NCBI GenBank assembly: GCA_963756495.1 | Contig: CAVWNS010000005.1 | Coordinates: 496,001-560,000, forward strand | From: DATFDN01 sp963756495 | Lineage (GTDB): Bacteria; Pseudomonadota; Alphaproteobacteria; Acetobacterales; Acetobacteraceae | DNA length: 64,000 nucleotides | Direction: 5' to 3' | Shown here: positions 1 through 8,183 of the stretch, piece by piece | Layout: each line of letters opens with the position of its first letter | Numbering within the stretch: the stretch's first letter is position 1 | The notes under the pieces: generated by a model | Databases searched by the model: none | What the model saw: only the letters and a program-made list of their open reading frames with translations | What the model was told of the DNA's origin: nothing | Position numbers and translations under genes: made by a program

Positions 1-279
1 AACCAGGATTCGGTGGGATGTAGCCAGATCACTACTGACGTCAGAATTGGAACGCTAATCGTCACCAGGTAGTCAGTAAATTTCATTGAGGGGTTATCCC
101 CTTGACGCACGTGGTGAGGGACGCTAAGACGCGCGCCCTCCCCGGAGTGGGTGTCTCGGTTTTCGCTTGACATGCCGAATGTGCTCTGAGTGACGAAAGT
201 ATGCGACTCGGCGCGCATATAATCTGCACGCCATCACGAAACTGCGTAGACACTTCCGTTGCGTCCTGGAGTTGCCCCG
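1..279. other. Region left of the IS3 remnant, nothing recognised
   Basis: No convincing gene is visible on either strand. A TATAAT at 218-223 lacks a usable -35 at proper spacing. An AGGGGttatCCCCT inverted repeat at about 90-103 is short. The base composition is less GC-rich than the rest of the window, fitting mobile or intergenic DNA. Confidence 0.4.
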
Positions 280-533
280 TTAGACTAGACATGGGACTGG
301 TTGCGATTTGCCACGAATGAACTCACGGGGTGAGCGCATTCGCAAGCTGCGATGTGGGTGGTTCTCGTTGTAGTCTTCCATCCAGGCTGGGAGCTGTTGA
401 AGCACGGTCAAGGCATCGGGCCGGGGCTGGATCCGCGCGTAGTCCCGCTTCAAGGTTTTGACGAATGCCTCGCTGACGCCGCTCTCTCGTGGCTTGTGGC
501 CACCGCGCGACACTCTTTCAGCTTGCTCCAGAG
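280..533 (-). pseudogene. IS3-family transposase, C-terminal remnant
   Basis: The minus frame encodes the tail of an IS3/IS2-type OrfB integrase. AEAFVKT-like 'SEAFVKTLKRDY' is followed by 'NENHPHRSLRMRSPREF', the usual end of the rve domain where the last catalytic Glu sits, and then a stop at 280-282. Nothing upstream of about residue 60 of the tail is present, because the left end of an IS481-type element lies at 534. About 80 codons of an expected roughly 280 survive, so it is inactive. The 1-279 segment beyond its stop has no recognisable gene and may be the rest of the IS3 end or unrelated sequence. Confidence 0.7.
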
Positions 534-561
534 TGTACGACCCGAGACATAGGTGACATCT
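534..561 (+). repeat. IS481 left terminal inverted repeat
   Basis: The sequence around 534-556 reads TGTACGACCCGAGACATAGG and continues TGACA. It matches the reverse complement of 1806-1830 with one indel and a few mismatches. A second internal copy of the ACATGGGTAACAC motif follows at about 571-584. Confidence 0.6.
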
Positions 562-610
562 CGTTCCGGACACATGGGTAACACTTTTCCCCTTTGCGGG
601 GGAGGTGTGG

Positions 611-1797
611 ATGCCGTGGAAAGCGTGTTCGGCCATGGAAGAACGCCTCCGCTTCGTCGCTCGCCTCCTCGAAGGAGAGGCGATGACCGACGTCTGCCGC
701 GAGTTCGGCATCTCCCGTAAGACCGGCTACAAGATCCTCGCCCGCTACAAGGATGAGGGTAGCGCAACCCTCACCGATCGGTCCCGCCGGCCGGTCCGCT
801 ATGCCAACCAGCTGGCGCCGCAGATCGAAGGGCTCATCGTCAGCCTCAAGCGGGGCAAGCCGCACTGGGGGGCGCGCAAGATCCGCGAGCTGCTTCACCG
901 CCGGCTGCCCGGCGACCTGCGCGTGCCCGCGCAGAGCACCATTCACGCCGTCCTCGATCGCCATGGCCTGGTGGCCCGCATGGGCCGCCCCCGCCGCCGC
1001 GCCCAAGGCACGCCGCTGTCCACCGGCGCCAACCCCAACGACCTCTGGTGCGCCGACTTCAAAGGCGAGTTCAGGCTCGGCAACACGCGATACTGCTATC
1101 CGCTCACCGTCACCGACCACGCCTCCCGCTTCCTGCTGCTCTGCGAAGCCCTCGAACTCCGTGCGCGAGGAAGGCGCCATCGCCGCCTTCGCCCGCTTGT
1201 TCGCCGAGCGCGGCTTGCCGGACGCCATCCGCTCCGACAACGGGGTGCCGTTCGCCAGTCCCAACGCGCTGTTCAACCTGTCCAAGCTGTCGCTCTGGTG
1301 GCTGCGCCTCGGCATTGCCATCGAGCGGATCAAGCCGGGCAATCCGCAGCAGAACGGCCGCCACGAGCGCATGCATCTGACGCTGAAGCGCGAAACCACC
1401 CGGCCGCCCGGGATGAACAGCCTGCAGCAACAGGCCCGGTTCGAACGCGTTCGTGGAAGAATTCAACACCGAACGGCCACACGAGGCGCTCGACATGAAG
1501 CGGCCGGCCGATCTCTATCTCTTGTCAACCAAGCCTTACTTCGGCCTGCCCGAGATCGAATATCCGCTGCACGACCGGGAATACCTCGTCACCGCCTGCG
1601 GCCGCATCTGCATGCACCGCAAGAAGATCAACGTCTCCACCGTCCTGGCCGGCCAGAAACTCGGATTGAAGGAGGTCGATGACGGCATTTGGCTCGTCAG
1701 CTTCATGCACTACGATCTGGGCTACATCGACCTGGAGCAAAAAACCCTGCAACCCATCAACAACCCGTTCGGCACGAGGTGGTCACCCATGTCTTAG
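611..1797 (+). pseudogene. IS481-family transposase, two frameshifts
   Basis: This is a DDE integrase with an N-terminal helix-turn-helix. It starts MPWKACSAMEERLRF, typical of this group, and has 'CREFGISRKTGYK' as the HTH. The catalytic core includes 'LWCADFKGEF' (first Asp), 'IRSDNGVPF' (second Asp) and, after the second shift, 'FNTERPHEAL'. The reading frame moves at about 1157 (one extra base after the codons for 'ALE') and at about 1443 (one extra base), and each half matches the family. The C-terminus 'IDLEQKTLQPINNPFG' is intact. Either the element is dead or these are two of the many single-base indels seen in this window. Confidence 0.8.
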
Positions 1798-1804
1798 GAA
1801 CAGA

Positions 1805-1830
1805 GTGTCACCCATGTCTCCGGGCTGTAC
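1805..1830 (-). repeat. IS481 right terminal inverted repeat
   Basis: On the minus strand this reads GTACAGCCCGGAGACATGGG and continues TGACAC, the partner of the left end at 534-561. A related ACATGGGTGACCACC motif lies just inside it at about 1780-1796, mirroring the doubled motif at the left end. Confidence 0.6.
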
Positions 1831-1841
1831 CCGCGAAATGC

Positions 1842-1918
1842 TGGCGCGCCCTGCTGGATTCGAACCAGCGACCCACAGCTTAGAAGGCTGTTGCTCTATC
1901 CAACTGAGCTAAGGGCGC
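1842..1918 (-). tRNA. tRNA-Arg (anticodon TCT)
   Basis: This is a 77-nt cloverleaf on the minus strand. The acceptor is GCGCCCT/AGGGCGC with an encoded CCA (1842-1844). The D arm contains GCTCAGTTGGATAGAGC, the anticodon arm is ACAGC-CTTCTAA-GCTGT with TCT at the anticodon, and the T arm contains GGTTCGAATCC. Its 3' end faces the IS481 element only 11 bp away, which is a common position for island or IS boundaries. Confidence 0.95.
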
Positions 1919-1931
1919 GTAGCGGGAGCGT

Positions 1932-2237
1932 TCAGTGCGTCCACATCTCCCGTCTGCCGAAGGCGAAGTTCTCGGCGTAGGCCTTCGGCCGCACCCGCCG
2001 TGCGTGCGGCAGTTCCACCGTGTAGGCGATGCCGTGCGTCTCGGCGTAGGCTACCGCTTCCTCGCGAGTCGCGAACTGCAGGCGGACCTGGGCCAGCGTG
2101 TCGGTGCTGCCGATCCAGCCCATCAGCGGGTCGGGCCGGCGCGGGGCATTCGGCTCGAACTCCAGCATCCACACGTCGGTACCGGCGCGGCCGGACTGCA
2201 TCGCGGTCTTGGGCGGCTGATAGATGCGGGCGCGCAT
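1932..2237 (-). CDS. NDUFS4-like complex I accessory subunit (ETC complex I subunit region)
   Basis: The protein has 101 residues starting MRARIYQPPKTAMQSGRAGT, the signature N-terminus of the 'ETC complex I subunit conserved region' family related to mitochondrial NDUFS4 (18 kDa AQDQ subunit). 'WMLEFEP', 'DPLMGWIGSTDT' and 'FATREEAVAYAE' are the family's conserved blocks. It is expected to stabilise NADH:ubiquinone oxidoreductase at the matrix-equivalent (cytoplasmic) side. This gene is characteristic of alphaproteobacteria. The start is ATG with AAGGATC just upstream. It lies between two tRNA genes and is probably its own transcription unit. Confidence 0.85.
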   Translation of the reverse strand: MRARIYQPPKTAMQSGRAGTDVWMLEFEPNAPRRPDPLMGWIGSTDTLAQVRLQFATREEAVAYAETHGIAYTVELPHARRVRPKAYAENFAFGRREMWTH

Positions 2238-2267
2238 GCCGGGATCCTTTTCGTGTCGCTTCCGGTC

Positions 2268-2345
2268 TGGTCGGGGCGGCCGGATTCGAACCGGCGGCCT
2301 CGTGTACCCAAAACACGCGCGCTAACCAGGCTGCGCCACGCCCCG
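2268..2345 (-). tRNA. tRNA-Pro (anticodon TGG)
   Basis: This is a 78-nt cloverleaf including an encoded CCA (2268-2270). The acceptor is CGGGGCG/CGCCCCG, the D-arm GCGCAGCCTGGTTAGCGC, the anticodon arm CGTGT-TTTGGGT-ACACG with TGG, and the T arm GGTTCGAATCC. It lies between the DUF192 gene upstream and the NDUFS4-like gene downstream, all on the minus strand. Confidence 0.95.
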
Positions 2346-2398
2346 CCATCCTTGTCCGACGGCCGGGAACCTATGGGGGGCGGGGCCGATCCGCAAGC

Positions 2399-2881
2399 CT
2401 ACCGCGCGGCGTGGAACTGCGGCCCGAGGACCTTGTCCCCGACAGTGATCCCGAGCCGCGCCGCGGTGCCGCCGGCCAGCTCCAGCGTCGCGGCGACCGG
2501 GCCGCCGCTGTCGATGATCCGCAGGCTCTGTGGCACGGTATCCTCGGCGATGCGGCGGACCGCGCCGTCGGCGTCGATGAACACCATGTCCAGCGGCACC
2601 AGCGTGTTCTTCATCCACATCGGGCTGTCCTGCACTGCGGGCCACACGAACAGCATCCCGCCATCCGCCGGCACGCGGGGCCGAAACATCTCGCCCACCA
2701 TTTGCTGGGTCGGCGTGGTGGCCAGCTCGACGTCGAACGCATGATGCTGGCCATCCTTGGCGACAATGGTGATGCGCTCCTTGGGCAACGCCGGCTGCGC
2801 GGCGGTCGGCTCCTGCGCGCGCACGGCCAATATCAACGGCGGGGCGAGGGTGAGCAGGAGGAGCAGCGTGCGGCGGTTCAT
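2399..2881 (-). CDS. DUF192 family secreted protein
   Basis: The protein has 160 residues. It starts with an N-terminal signal peptide (MNRRTLLLLLTLAPPLILAV..., cleavage probably after about residue 22), followed by a DUF192 domain. Family landmarks are 'MVGEMFRP', 'GMLFVWP', 'MWMKNTLVPLDMVFID' and a C-terminal 'LELAGGTAARLGITVGDKV'. The family's function is unknown, and this copy should be exported to the periplasm. The chosen ATG overlaps the stop of the upstream HDAC-like gene by 4 bp (ATGA, 2878-2881), which indicates translational coupling. Confidence 0.85.
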   Translation of the reverse strand: MNRRTLLLLLTLAPPLILAVRAQEPTAAQPALPKERITIVAKDGQHHAFDVELATTPTQQMVGEMFRPRVPADGGMLFVWPAVQDSPMWMKNTLVPLDMVFIDADGAVRRIAEDTVPQSLRIIDSGGPVAATLELAGGTAARLGITVGDKVLGPQFHAAR

Positions 2882-3996
2882 GCGGGCAGTCTCTCCAGCA
2901 GGGTCAGCGCGGCGACCTGGCGCACCGCCTCCCGCACCGGGCCGGGGCGTGGCGTGTCGCGCAAGGTATTGAACCAGTGGGCCGGCGGGTTGCGACCGGC
3001 GGCGCGGTTGAAGCTGAGCGCGCGCAGCACCGCCTCGGCCGCCGGCGGCAGGCGGTCGGGGATCGGCAGGCCGTTCAGCGTGGCCCAGATCCCGGCCCAG
3101 CACCGACCCACGGTCCAGGGGTTGTAGCCGCCACCGCCCAGCACGACGAGGCGTGGCGCCAGTCCCAACAGCGCGGCGGCAGTGGCAAGATGGGCGTTGT
3201 TGGACAGCGACAGCCGGGCCAGCGGGTCCTCCTCCAGCGCGTCCGCGCCCGCCTGCAACATGATCGCCTGCGGCCGGCGGGCACGGATCAGCGGCACGAC
3301 GGCGTTCTCCAGCAGGTAGAGGAACTCGGTGTCGTTGCAGCCCGCCGGCACCGGCAGATTGCGCGCGGCCCCGCCGGCCCGGTCTTCCGCCGAGCCGGTG
3401 TAGGGCCAGCGCCCGGCCTCGTGCAGGCTGATCGTGAGCACACGCTCATCCTCGGTGAAGGCGTCCTGCACGCCGTCGCCGTGATGGGCGTCGATGTCGA
3501 GATAGACGATGTTGTCGAGACCCACGTCGAGCCAGGTCAGCAGCCCCAGCACGCAGTCGTTCAGAAAGCAAAATCCCGATGCGCGGTCTCGCCGGCCGTG
3601 ATGCGTGCCGCCGCCCGGGCAATGCACGACGCCGCCGGACGCGGTGAGCCGGGCGGCCAGCATCACGCCGCCCGCCGAGATCGCCGGGCGGCGATACACC
3701 TCGCGATAGACGGGGTTGCCCTCGGCACCGATGCGGAAGCGCGCGCGATCCGCCTCGCTGACGGACTGCGTCGCCTCCGCGCGCCGCAGCGCTGCGACAT
3801 AGGCCGGATCGTGGAAGCGCGTCAGCGCACCCTCGTCGGGCATGGGTGCATCGCGATACACCGCGTCGGGCAGCCATCCCAGCGCGCGGCAGAGGTCCGT
3901 GCAGGTGGAGACGCGCGGCACTGCCAGCGGGTGCTTCGGCCCGTAGCTGGAGTTGCGGTAGACCTCGCTGCCGATATAGAGCGGGCGCGCTGCCAC
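2878..3996 (-). CDS. Histone-deacetylase-family (AcuC-like) deacylase
   Basis: The protein has 372 residues with a GTG start. It belongs to the arginase/deacetylase fold, a zinc-dependent deacylase acting on acetyl-lysine or other acylamides. The active site is visible: the tandem-His block 'GGGTHHGRRDRASGFCFLND', the zinc ligands in 'YLDIDAHHGDGV' and the third ligand Asp in 'QAGADALEEDPL', plus the C-terminal 'VLGGGGYNPWTVGRCW' loop. Length and motifs are complete, so it should be active. It lies 8 bp after methylisocitrate lyase and overlaps the DUF192 gene by 4 bp, so the three probably form one transcript. An acetoin- or acyl-protein-related substrate would be inference only. Confidence 0.9.
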   Translation of the reverse strand: MAARPLYIGSEVYRNSSYGPKHPLAVPRVSTCTDLCRALGWLPDAVYRDAPMPDEGALTRFHDPAYVAALRRAEATQSVSEADRARFRIGAEGNPVYREVYRRPAISAGGVMLAARLTASGGVVHCPGGGTHHGRRDRASGFCFLNDCVLGLLTWLDVGLDNIVYLDIDAHHGDGVQDAFTEDERVLTISLHEAGRWPYTGSAEDRAGGAARNLPVPAGCNDTEFLYLLENAVVPLIRARRPQAIMLQAGADALEEDPLARLSLSNNAHLATAAALLGLAPRLVVLGGGGYNPWTVGRCWAGIWATLNGLPIPDRLPPAAEAVLRALSFNRAAGRNPPAHWFNTLRDTPRPGPVREAVRQVAALTLLERLPA

Positions 3997-4004
3997 GACG
4001 TGGC

Positions 4005-4928
4005 TCAGGGTGTGCGCTGCGGCATCCCGCGCGGGACCACGGTGGTCACGATGGAGGCGTCCAGCGCCTCATAGTCATGATAGCCGATCGTGGCGTACAG
4101 CTCGGCGCGGGTCTGCATCCGGTCCACCACGTTCTGCGTGCCGCCGTCGCGCCGGATCGCGGCGTACACTTCCTCCTGCGCCTTGTTCGCCGCGCGCAGG
4201 GCACTGACCGGCCAGATCACCATGCGATAGCCCATCGCCTCGAACTCGGCGGCGGTGAAGAACGGGGTGCGGCCGAACTCGGTCATGTTGGCGAGCAGCG
4301 GCGCGTCCACGCGGCGGGCGAATTCGCGGAACATCTCGGCGGTGGTCAGCGCCTCGGGGAAGATCGCGTCGGCGCCGGCATCCAGGTAAAGCTTGGCGCG
4401 GGCCACCGCGCCGTCCATGCCCTCGCTGGCGGCGGCATCGGTGCGGGCGATGATGACGAGGTGGCGGCTGGCGCGGTGGGCCGCGGCGATCTTGGCGGCC
4501 ATGTCATGCGGGTCGGCCAGACGCTTGTCGTTCAGGTGGCCGCACTTCTTGGGCAATAGCTGGTCCTCGATGTGCACCCCGGCGGCGCCCGCATCTTCGA
4601 AGCTGCGGACCATGTGCATGACGTTCAGCGCCTCGCCATACCCGGTGTCGCCGTCAACCAGCACCGGCAGGCCGGAGGCGCGCGCCACCTGGCGGGTGAA
4701 GAAGCACACCTCGTCCACGGTGATCACGCCGAGATCGGGCAACCCCATCTGCGCCGTCATCGCGGCGCCGGAGAGATAGAGCGCCTCGAAGCCGGCGGCC
4801 TTGGCCTGCAGCGCCGCCTGCCCGTTATGCGCGCCGGGCATCTGCAAGATGCCGGGGCGGGCCAGCAGGGCGCGAAGCCGGATTCCGGCGGGCTCGCTCG
4901 GCAGGTCGGCGGCGACGAGGTAGGTCAT
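4005..4928 (-). CDS. prpB: Methylisocitrate lyase / isocitrate lyase-PEP mutase family
   Basis: The protein has 307 residues of the ICL/PEP-mutase TIM barrel. 'VDGDTGYG' (residues 91-98) supplies the metal-binding acidic residues, and 'KKCGH' (127-131) is the catalytic-Cys loop typical of methylisocitrate and isocitrate lyases. 'ARTDA' and the C-terminal tail match PrpB. The reaction is 2-methylisocitrate to succinate plus pyruvate in propionate catabolism. No prpC or prpD is nearby, so a related oxaloacetate or carboxy-PEP lyase activity cannot be excluded. A GGAG Shine-Dalgarno lies about 8 bp before the ATG. It is the first gene of a likely prpB-HDAC-DUF192 unit. Confidence 0.8.
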   Translation of the reverse strand: MTYLVAADLPSEPAGIRLRALLARPGILQMPGAHNGQAALQAKAAGFEALYLSGAAMTAQMGLPDLGVITVDEVCFFTRQVARASGLPVLVDGDTGYGEALNVMHMVRSFEDAGAAGVHIEDQLLPKKCGHLNDKRLADPHDMAAKIAAAHRASRHLVIIARTDAAASEGMDGAVARAKLYLDAGADAIFPEALTTAEMFREFARRVDAPLLANMTEFGRTPFFTAAEFEAMGYRMVIWPVSALRAANKAQEEVYAAIRRDGGTQNVVDRMQTRAELYATIGYHDYEALDASIVTTVVPRGMPQRTP

Positions 4929-5029
4929 GGCGGTGCTCCGGTCGCGGTGTCGATCCGCGTCAGCGGGCGGAAACCGTGCTTAGTAAGTTTCCTCCGCCGC
5001 GCCGACAAGGCCGACACCGGTTCATCCGA

Positions 5030-6379
5030 TCAGGCGAAGAACAGCACCGTCAGCACCGCGAATACCGGCAGCAGCAGCGCCGCCGCGAGCCCGAGGAAGC
5101 CGAGGAATCCCGGCATCCGCACCCCGCGATGCGCCGCCACGCCGCGCACCATCATGTTGGGCGCGTTGCCGATATAGGTGAGGCCGCCGAAGAACACGGC
5201 CCCGGCCGACAGCGCCGCCAGCGCGGCCTCCTGCTGTCCGCTCATCGCCGCCGGGTCGATATGGGCGATCCTGAAGAAAACGAGGTAGGTCGGCGCGTTG
5301 TCGAGGAAGGCCGAGAGCGTGCCGGCGAGCCAGAAGAACGCAATAGGCCGGGGCACTCCGGCGGGGGTGAGGGTCAGGCGCAGCACCGGGGCGAGCGGGC
5401 CGGACAACCCGGCCTCCAGCATCCGCAGCACAGGCTCGATGGTGATGAAGATTGCCAGGAACAGCAGGGCGACCTCGGTCATCGGCGCCCAGGTGAAATC
5501 GTTGCCTTGCCGGATGGCTTTGGGCGTGATCGCCGCCGAGACCACCATCACCAGCACGAAGGCACCGATGGCGACGAGGCGCATCGCCGGAACGGCCTCG
5601 CCCAGCAGCACCGCGTCGCCCGCATGAACCGCGTTCTGCGCCAGCACCACCGCCCCGGTCAGCAGGATCAGCACCGCGTTGGGCCAGCCGCGCACATGCA
5701 GCCGGGACGGCGCGGGCGGCGGCGGCTCGGTCGCGGCCAACCGGCGGTCGATCAAATAGAAGGCGCCGAGCAGCATCGTCGCCAGCACGACCAGTGGCCC
5801 GATCAGGTGCCGCGCCGGCCACAGGAACGGCACGCCTTGAAGAAAGCCGATATAGAGCGGCGGATTGCCGAGCGGGGTCAGCGCACCGGACGCGTTGGCG
5901 ATCAGCACGATCAGGAACAGCGGCAGGTGAACCTTCCGCTGCCGATGCGCGTTGGCGTGCAGCAGTGGGTTGATCATCACCATCGCGGCGCCGGCCTGCC
6001 CCATCACGACGCCAAGCGCCATCCCGACGGCCAGCACAAGGGTGTTGCCCGCCGGGGTGCCGGCCGGGCCGCCGCGCACCAGGATGCCGCCGCCTGCGGC
6101 ATACAAGGCGAGGAGGAGGGTCACGAACGGAAGGTATTCGTCCAGGATCGCGTGCCAGGCCAGGCGTCCCGCGTCCGGCAGGCCCGACACCTCGGCCCAC
6201 GGCGCGAGCAGCGCCGCCACCCAGAACCCGGTGATCCAGGCCATGCGCCGGTGCCAGAAACGCGGCGCCAGCATCGGCAGCAACGCGATCGAGACCAGCA
6301 CCCCCAGGAATGGGACCGCCCATGGCAGGCTTGGGAAATCCGGTCCCGTGCCGGGCACGGCGGTCGGTTGCATGGTCAT
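5030..6379 (-). CDS. Sodium:proton antiporter (ion-transporter superfamily, CitMHS-like)
   Basis: This is a 449-residue integral membrane protein with about 11-12 hydrophobic segments. The 'NASGALTPLGNPPLYIGF' block and the repeat-related 'AGTLSAFLDNAPTYLVFF ... GAVFFGGLTYIGNAPNMMV' near the C-terminus are the paired re-entrant loops of the NhaD/ArsB/CitMHS ion-transporter superfamily. The NAPN and GNPP motifs are characteristic of the Na+/H+ antiporter-like branch. It probably exchanges Na+ for H+ at the inner membrane, and a dicarboxylate substrate is the main alternative. A second ATG lies 6 bp downstream. It is divergent from coxG with only 48 bp between them. Confidence 0.75.
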   Translation of the reverse strand: MTMQPTAVPGTGPDFPSLPWAVPFLGVLVSIALLPMLAPRFWHRRMAWITGFWVAALLAPWAEVSGLPDAGRLAWHAILDEYLPFVTLLLALYAAGGGILVRGGPAGTPAGNTLVLAVGMALGVVMGQAGAAMVMINPLLHANAHRQRKVHLPLFLIVLIANASGALTPLGNPPLYIGFLQGVPFLWPARHLIGPLVVLATMLLGAFYLIDRRLAATEPPPPAPSRLHVRGWPNAVLILLTGAVVLAQNAVHAGDAVLLGEAVPAMRLVAIGAFVLVMVVSAAITPKAIRQGNDFTWAPMTEVALLFLAIFITIEPVLRMLEAGLSGPLAPVLRLTLTPAGVPRPIAFFWLAGTLSAFLDNAPTYLVFFRIAHIDPAAMSGQQEAALAALSAGAVFFGGLTYIGNAPNMMVRGVAAHRGVRMPGFLGFLGLAAALLLPVFAVLTVLFFA

Positions 6380-6427
6380 GACCCTGCCAGTAATACGTCC
6401 GGCGCGCGGAACGGGAACGGGTGATTT

Positions 6428-7075
6428 ATGGACATGACCGGTGAGCGGCGCATCCCAGCGCCGCGCTCAATGGTATGGGATGCGCTCAACGATCCCGCGA
6501 TCCTGAAGACCTGCATCCCGGGTTGCGAGCGGCTGGAAGCGACGTCCGAGCAGGACATGGAGGCCACCGCCGCCGTGCGGATCGGACCCATCGCCACGCG
6601 CTTCAACGGCAAGGTCCACCTGTCCGACATCGACCCGCCGAATGGCTATACGATCACCGGAGAGGGCCAGGGTGGAGTCGCCGGCTTCGCCAAGGGCGGG
6701 GCCAAGGTGCGGCTGGCGGATGACGGGCTTGCGGCGACGGTGCTGACCTACGAAGTGCAGGCGCAGGTCGGCGGCAAGATGGCCCAGCTCGGGGCGCGGC
6801 TGATCAACTCCACCTCGAAATCCATGGCCGATGCCTTCTTCAACAATTTCACCAAGGAGCTGACGGTGCGCATGGGTCCGAGCCCCGAGCGCGCCTTCCC
6901 CTCCGCGCCATCCGAGGCCGCCATCCCGATCAGCCCGGCGGCAATTCCCCCCTCGGCGGCGGTCGGCATGTGGTCGATGATCCCGGCCGAGCCGATGGGC
7001 TATCCGATCGTGGCGTGGATCGGCGGCGCGCTCTGGTTCCTCATCTTCCTCCTGATCGTCTGGCCGCTGCTGTAG
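6428..7075 (+). CDS. coxG: CoxG / carbon monoxide dehydrogenase subunit G (SRPBCC) protein
   Basis: The protein has 215 residues. Residues 1-150 are a CoxG-type START/SRPBCC domain: 'MVWDALNDPAILKTCIPGCE', 'VRIGPIATRFNGKV', 'GGVAGFAKGGAKVRL' and 'AQLGARLINSTSKSMADAFF'. A Pro/Ala-rich linker leads to a C-terminal transmembrane helix (about 192-213), the tail anchor that recruits the Mo-hydroxylase to the membrane in CoxG proteins. It begins the plus-strand maturation cluster. Its stop codon overlaps the GTG start of the next gene by one base. No CoxMSL structural genes are in the window. Confidence 0.85.
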   Translation: MDMTGERRIPAPRSMVWDALNDPAILKTCIPGCERLEATSEQDMEATAAVRIGPIATRFNGKVHLSDIDPPNGYTITGEGQGGVAGFAKGGAKVRLADDGLAATVLTYEVQAQVGGKMAQLGARLINSTSKSMADAFFNNFTKELTVRMGPSPERAFPSAPSEAAIPISPAAIPPSAAVGMWSMIPAEPMGYPIVAWIGGALWFLIFLLIVWPLL

Positions 7076-7983
7076 TGGACGCGCTTCCCGCCACCATCGC
7101 CGACACCGCGAAGCTGCTGGCAGCGCATGGCTATATCGCCGACCGCGAGCTGGCGACCACGGTGCATCTGGCGCTGTCGATGCGCCGGCCGCTGTTCCTG
7201 GAAGGCGAGCCGGGGACGGGCAAGACCGAGATCGCCAAGGTGCTCGCGGCCGGGCTGGGCCGGCGACTGGTGCGGCTGCAATGCTACGACGGCATGGATC
7301 TGGCCGCCGCCGCCTACGAGTGGGACCACGCCCGCCAGCTCATGGCGATCCGGATGGCCGAGGCGGCCGGCGAGACCGACCGTGCACGGCTCGCCCACGA
7401 CATTTACACGCGCGAGTTCCTCCAGTCCCGCCCGTTGCTGTCGGCGATCGATCCCGACCAGCCGCCGGCGGTGCTGCTGATCGACGAGCTCGACCGCGCC
7501 GACGAGCCGTTCGAGGCGTTCCTGCTGGAATTGCTGGCCGACTTCCAGATCAGCGTGCCGGAGCTGGGCACCGTGCGGGCGCGCATCGTACCGGTGGTGG
7601 TGATGACCTCGAACCGCACGCGCGAGGTGCACGACGCCATCCGGCGGCGCTGCCTATATCACTGGGTGGATTATCCCGACGCCGCGCGCGAGCGGGCGAT
7701 ACTGGCCGCCAAGGCACCCGGCGTGCCGGCCAGGCTCTCGGCGCAGGTGGTCGCCTTCGTGCAGCGCCTGCGCGGCGAGGAGCTGTTCAAGCTGCCCGGC
7801 GTTGCCGAGACCATCGACTGGGCTGCCGCCCTGCAATACCTGAACCAGACCGAGTTGCAGCCCCAAGTGGTCGATCAGACCCTGGGCGTGCTGCTGAAAT
7901 ACCAGGACGACATCGCCAAGCTGCGCGGCGCGGAGGCGGCTCGGCTGATCGATGAGGTGCGTGAGCAAGCGGGTGTGGCGTGA
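7075..7983 (+). CDS. coxD: MoxR-type AAA+ ATPase (CoxD-like)
   Basis: The protein has 302 residues from a GTG start that overlaps the coxG stop (TAGTG). This start is preferred because it immediately precedes the AAA+ fold. Walker A is 'GEPGTGKTE', Walker B is 'AVLLIDELDRAD', and 'VVVMTSNRTREVHDAIRRRC' carries sensor 1 and the arginine finger. CoxD-type MoxR ATPases act with the VWA protein CoxE to insert sulfur or copper into the molybdenum centre of CO-dehydrogenase-like hydroxylases. Here the normally adjacent coxE gene is separated by a vapBC module. The gene ends at 7983 and the next 200 bp are non-coding apart from a candidate operator. Confidence 0.85.
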   Translation: MDALPATIADTAKLLAAHGYIADRELATTVHLALSMRRPLFLEGEPGTGKTEIAKVLAAGLGRRLVRLQCYDGMDLAAAAYEWDHARQLMAIRMAEAAGETDRARLAHDIYTREFLQSRPLLSAIDPDQPPAVLLIDELDRADEPFEAFLLELLADFQISVPELGTVRARIVPVVVMTSNRTREVHDAIRRRCLYHWVDYPDAARERAILAAKAPGVPARLSAQVVAFVQRLRGEELFKLPGVAETIDWAAALQYLNQTELQPQVVDQTLGVLLKYQDDIAKLRGAEAARLIDEVREQAGVA

Positions 7984-8144
7984 GCGGGTTTTCCATCGAG
8001 CCGCCGACGCGCCGACGGGTTCACCTCGCCCAAGCTAAGACGCGTTGTCGCCATTAGGGACGCCGAGTTCGCGGCTCTCCCGGTGTCCCATTTCGCCGTC
8101 CGACCCAAAGCCAACGCGTCGAGCACGGCCCTGGACAGGAAGGC

Positions 8145-8160
8145 GCATGATATCATATGC
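8145..8160. promoter_or_regulatory. Palindrome, candidate VapB operator
   Basis: The 10-bp perfect palindrome ATGATATCAT (8147-8156) sits inside the wider imperfect repeat GCATGATATCATATGC and is followed by another TGATA. It is AT-rich in a very GC-rich region and lies about 25 bp before the vapB start, where ribbon-helix-helix antitoxins autoregulate. The assignment to VapB is inference. Confidence 0.4.
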
Positions 8161-8183
8161 TGATAGCACCGCCGGGGTCCCCC

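Larger units (their letters stand above)
534..1830 (+). mobile_element. IS481-family insertion sequence (decayed)
   Basis: The element is bounded by imperfect terminal inverted repeats that both start GTAC and contain GAGACAT(A/G)GGTGACA. It holds a single IS481-type transposase gene that fills almost its whole length. The left end abuts an IS3 transposase remnant. The right end stops 11 bp before the encoded CCA end of tRNA-Arg. I could not identify a target-site duplication, and the two flanks are different sequences, so either one flank was rearranged later or the junction is old. The transposase is frameshifted twice. Confidence 0.7.

Noticed and set aside
181..235. Promoter with TATAAT at 218-223
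   Set aside because: No -35 hexamer lies at 16-18 bp upstream and no gene follows it.
83..292. Short minus-strand open frame at the left edge
   Set aside because: It has no similarity or Shine-Dalgarno sequence and overlaps the IS3 remnant stop.
2346..2398. Promoter for tRNA-Pro (TTGCGG ... CATAGG)
   Set aside because: The spacer is only 15 bp, and the tRNA may be transcribed from upstream.
8101..8183. A -35/-10 pair for vapB (CTGGAC ... CATATG)
   Set aside because: The spacing is 17 bp but both hexamers match poorly. Only the palindrome is reported.
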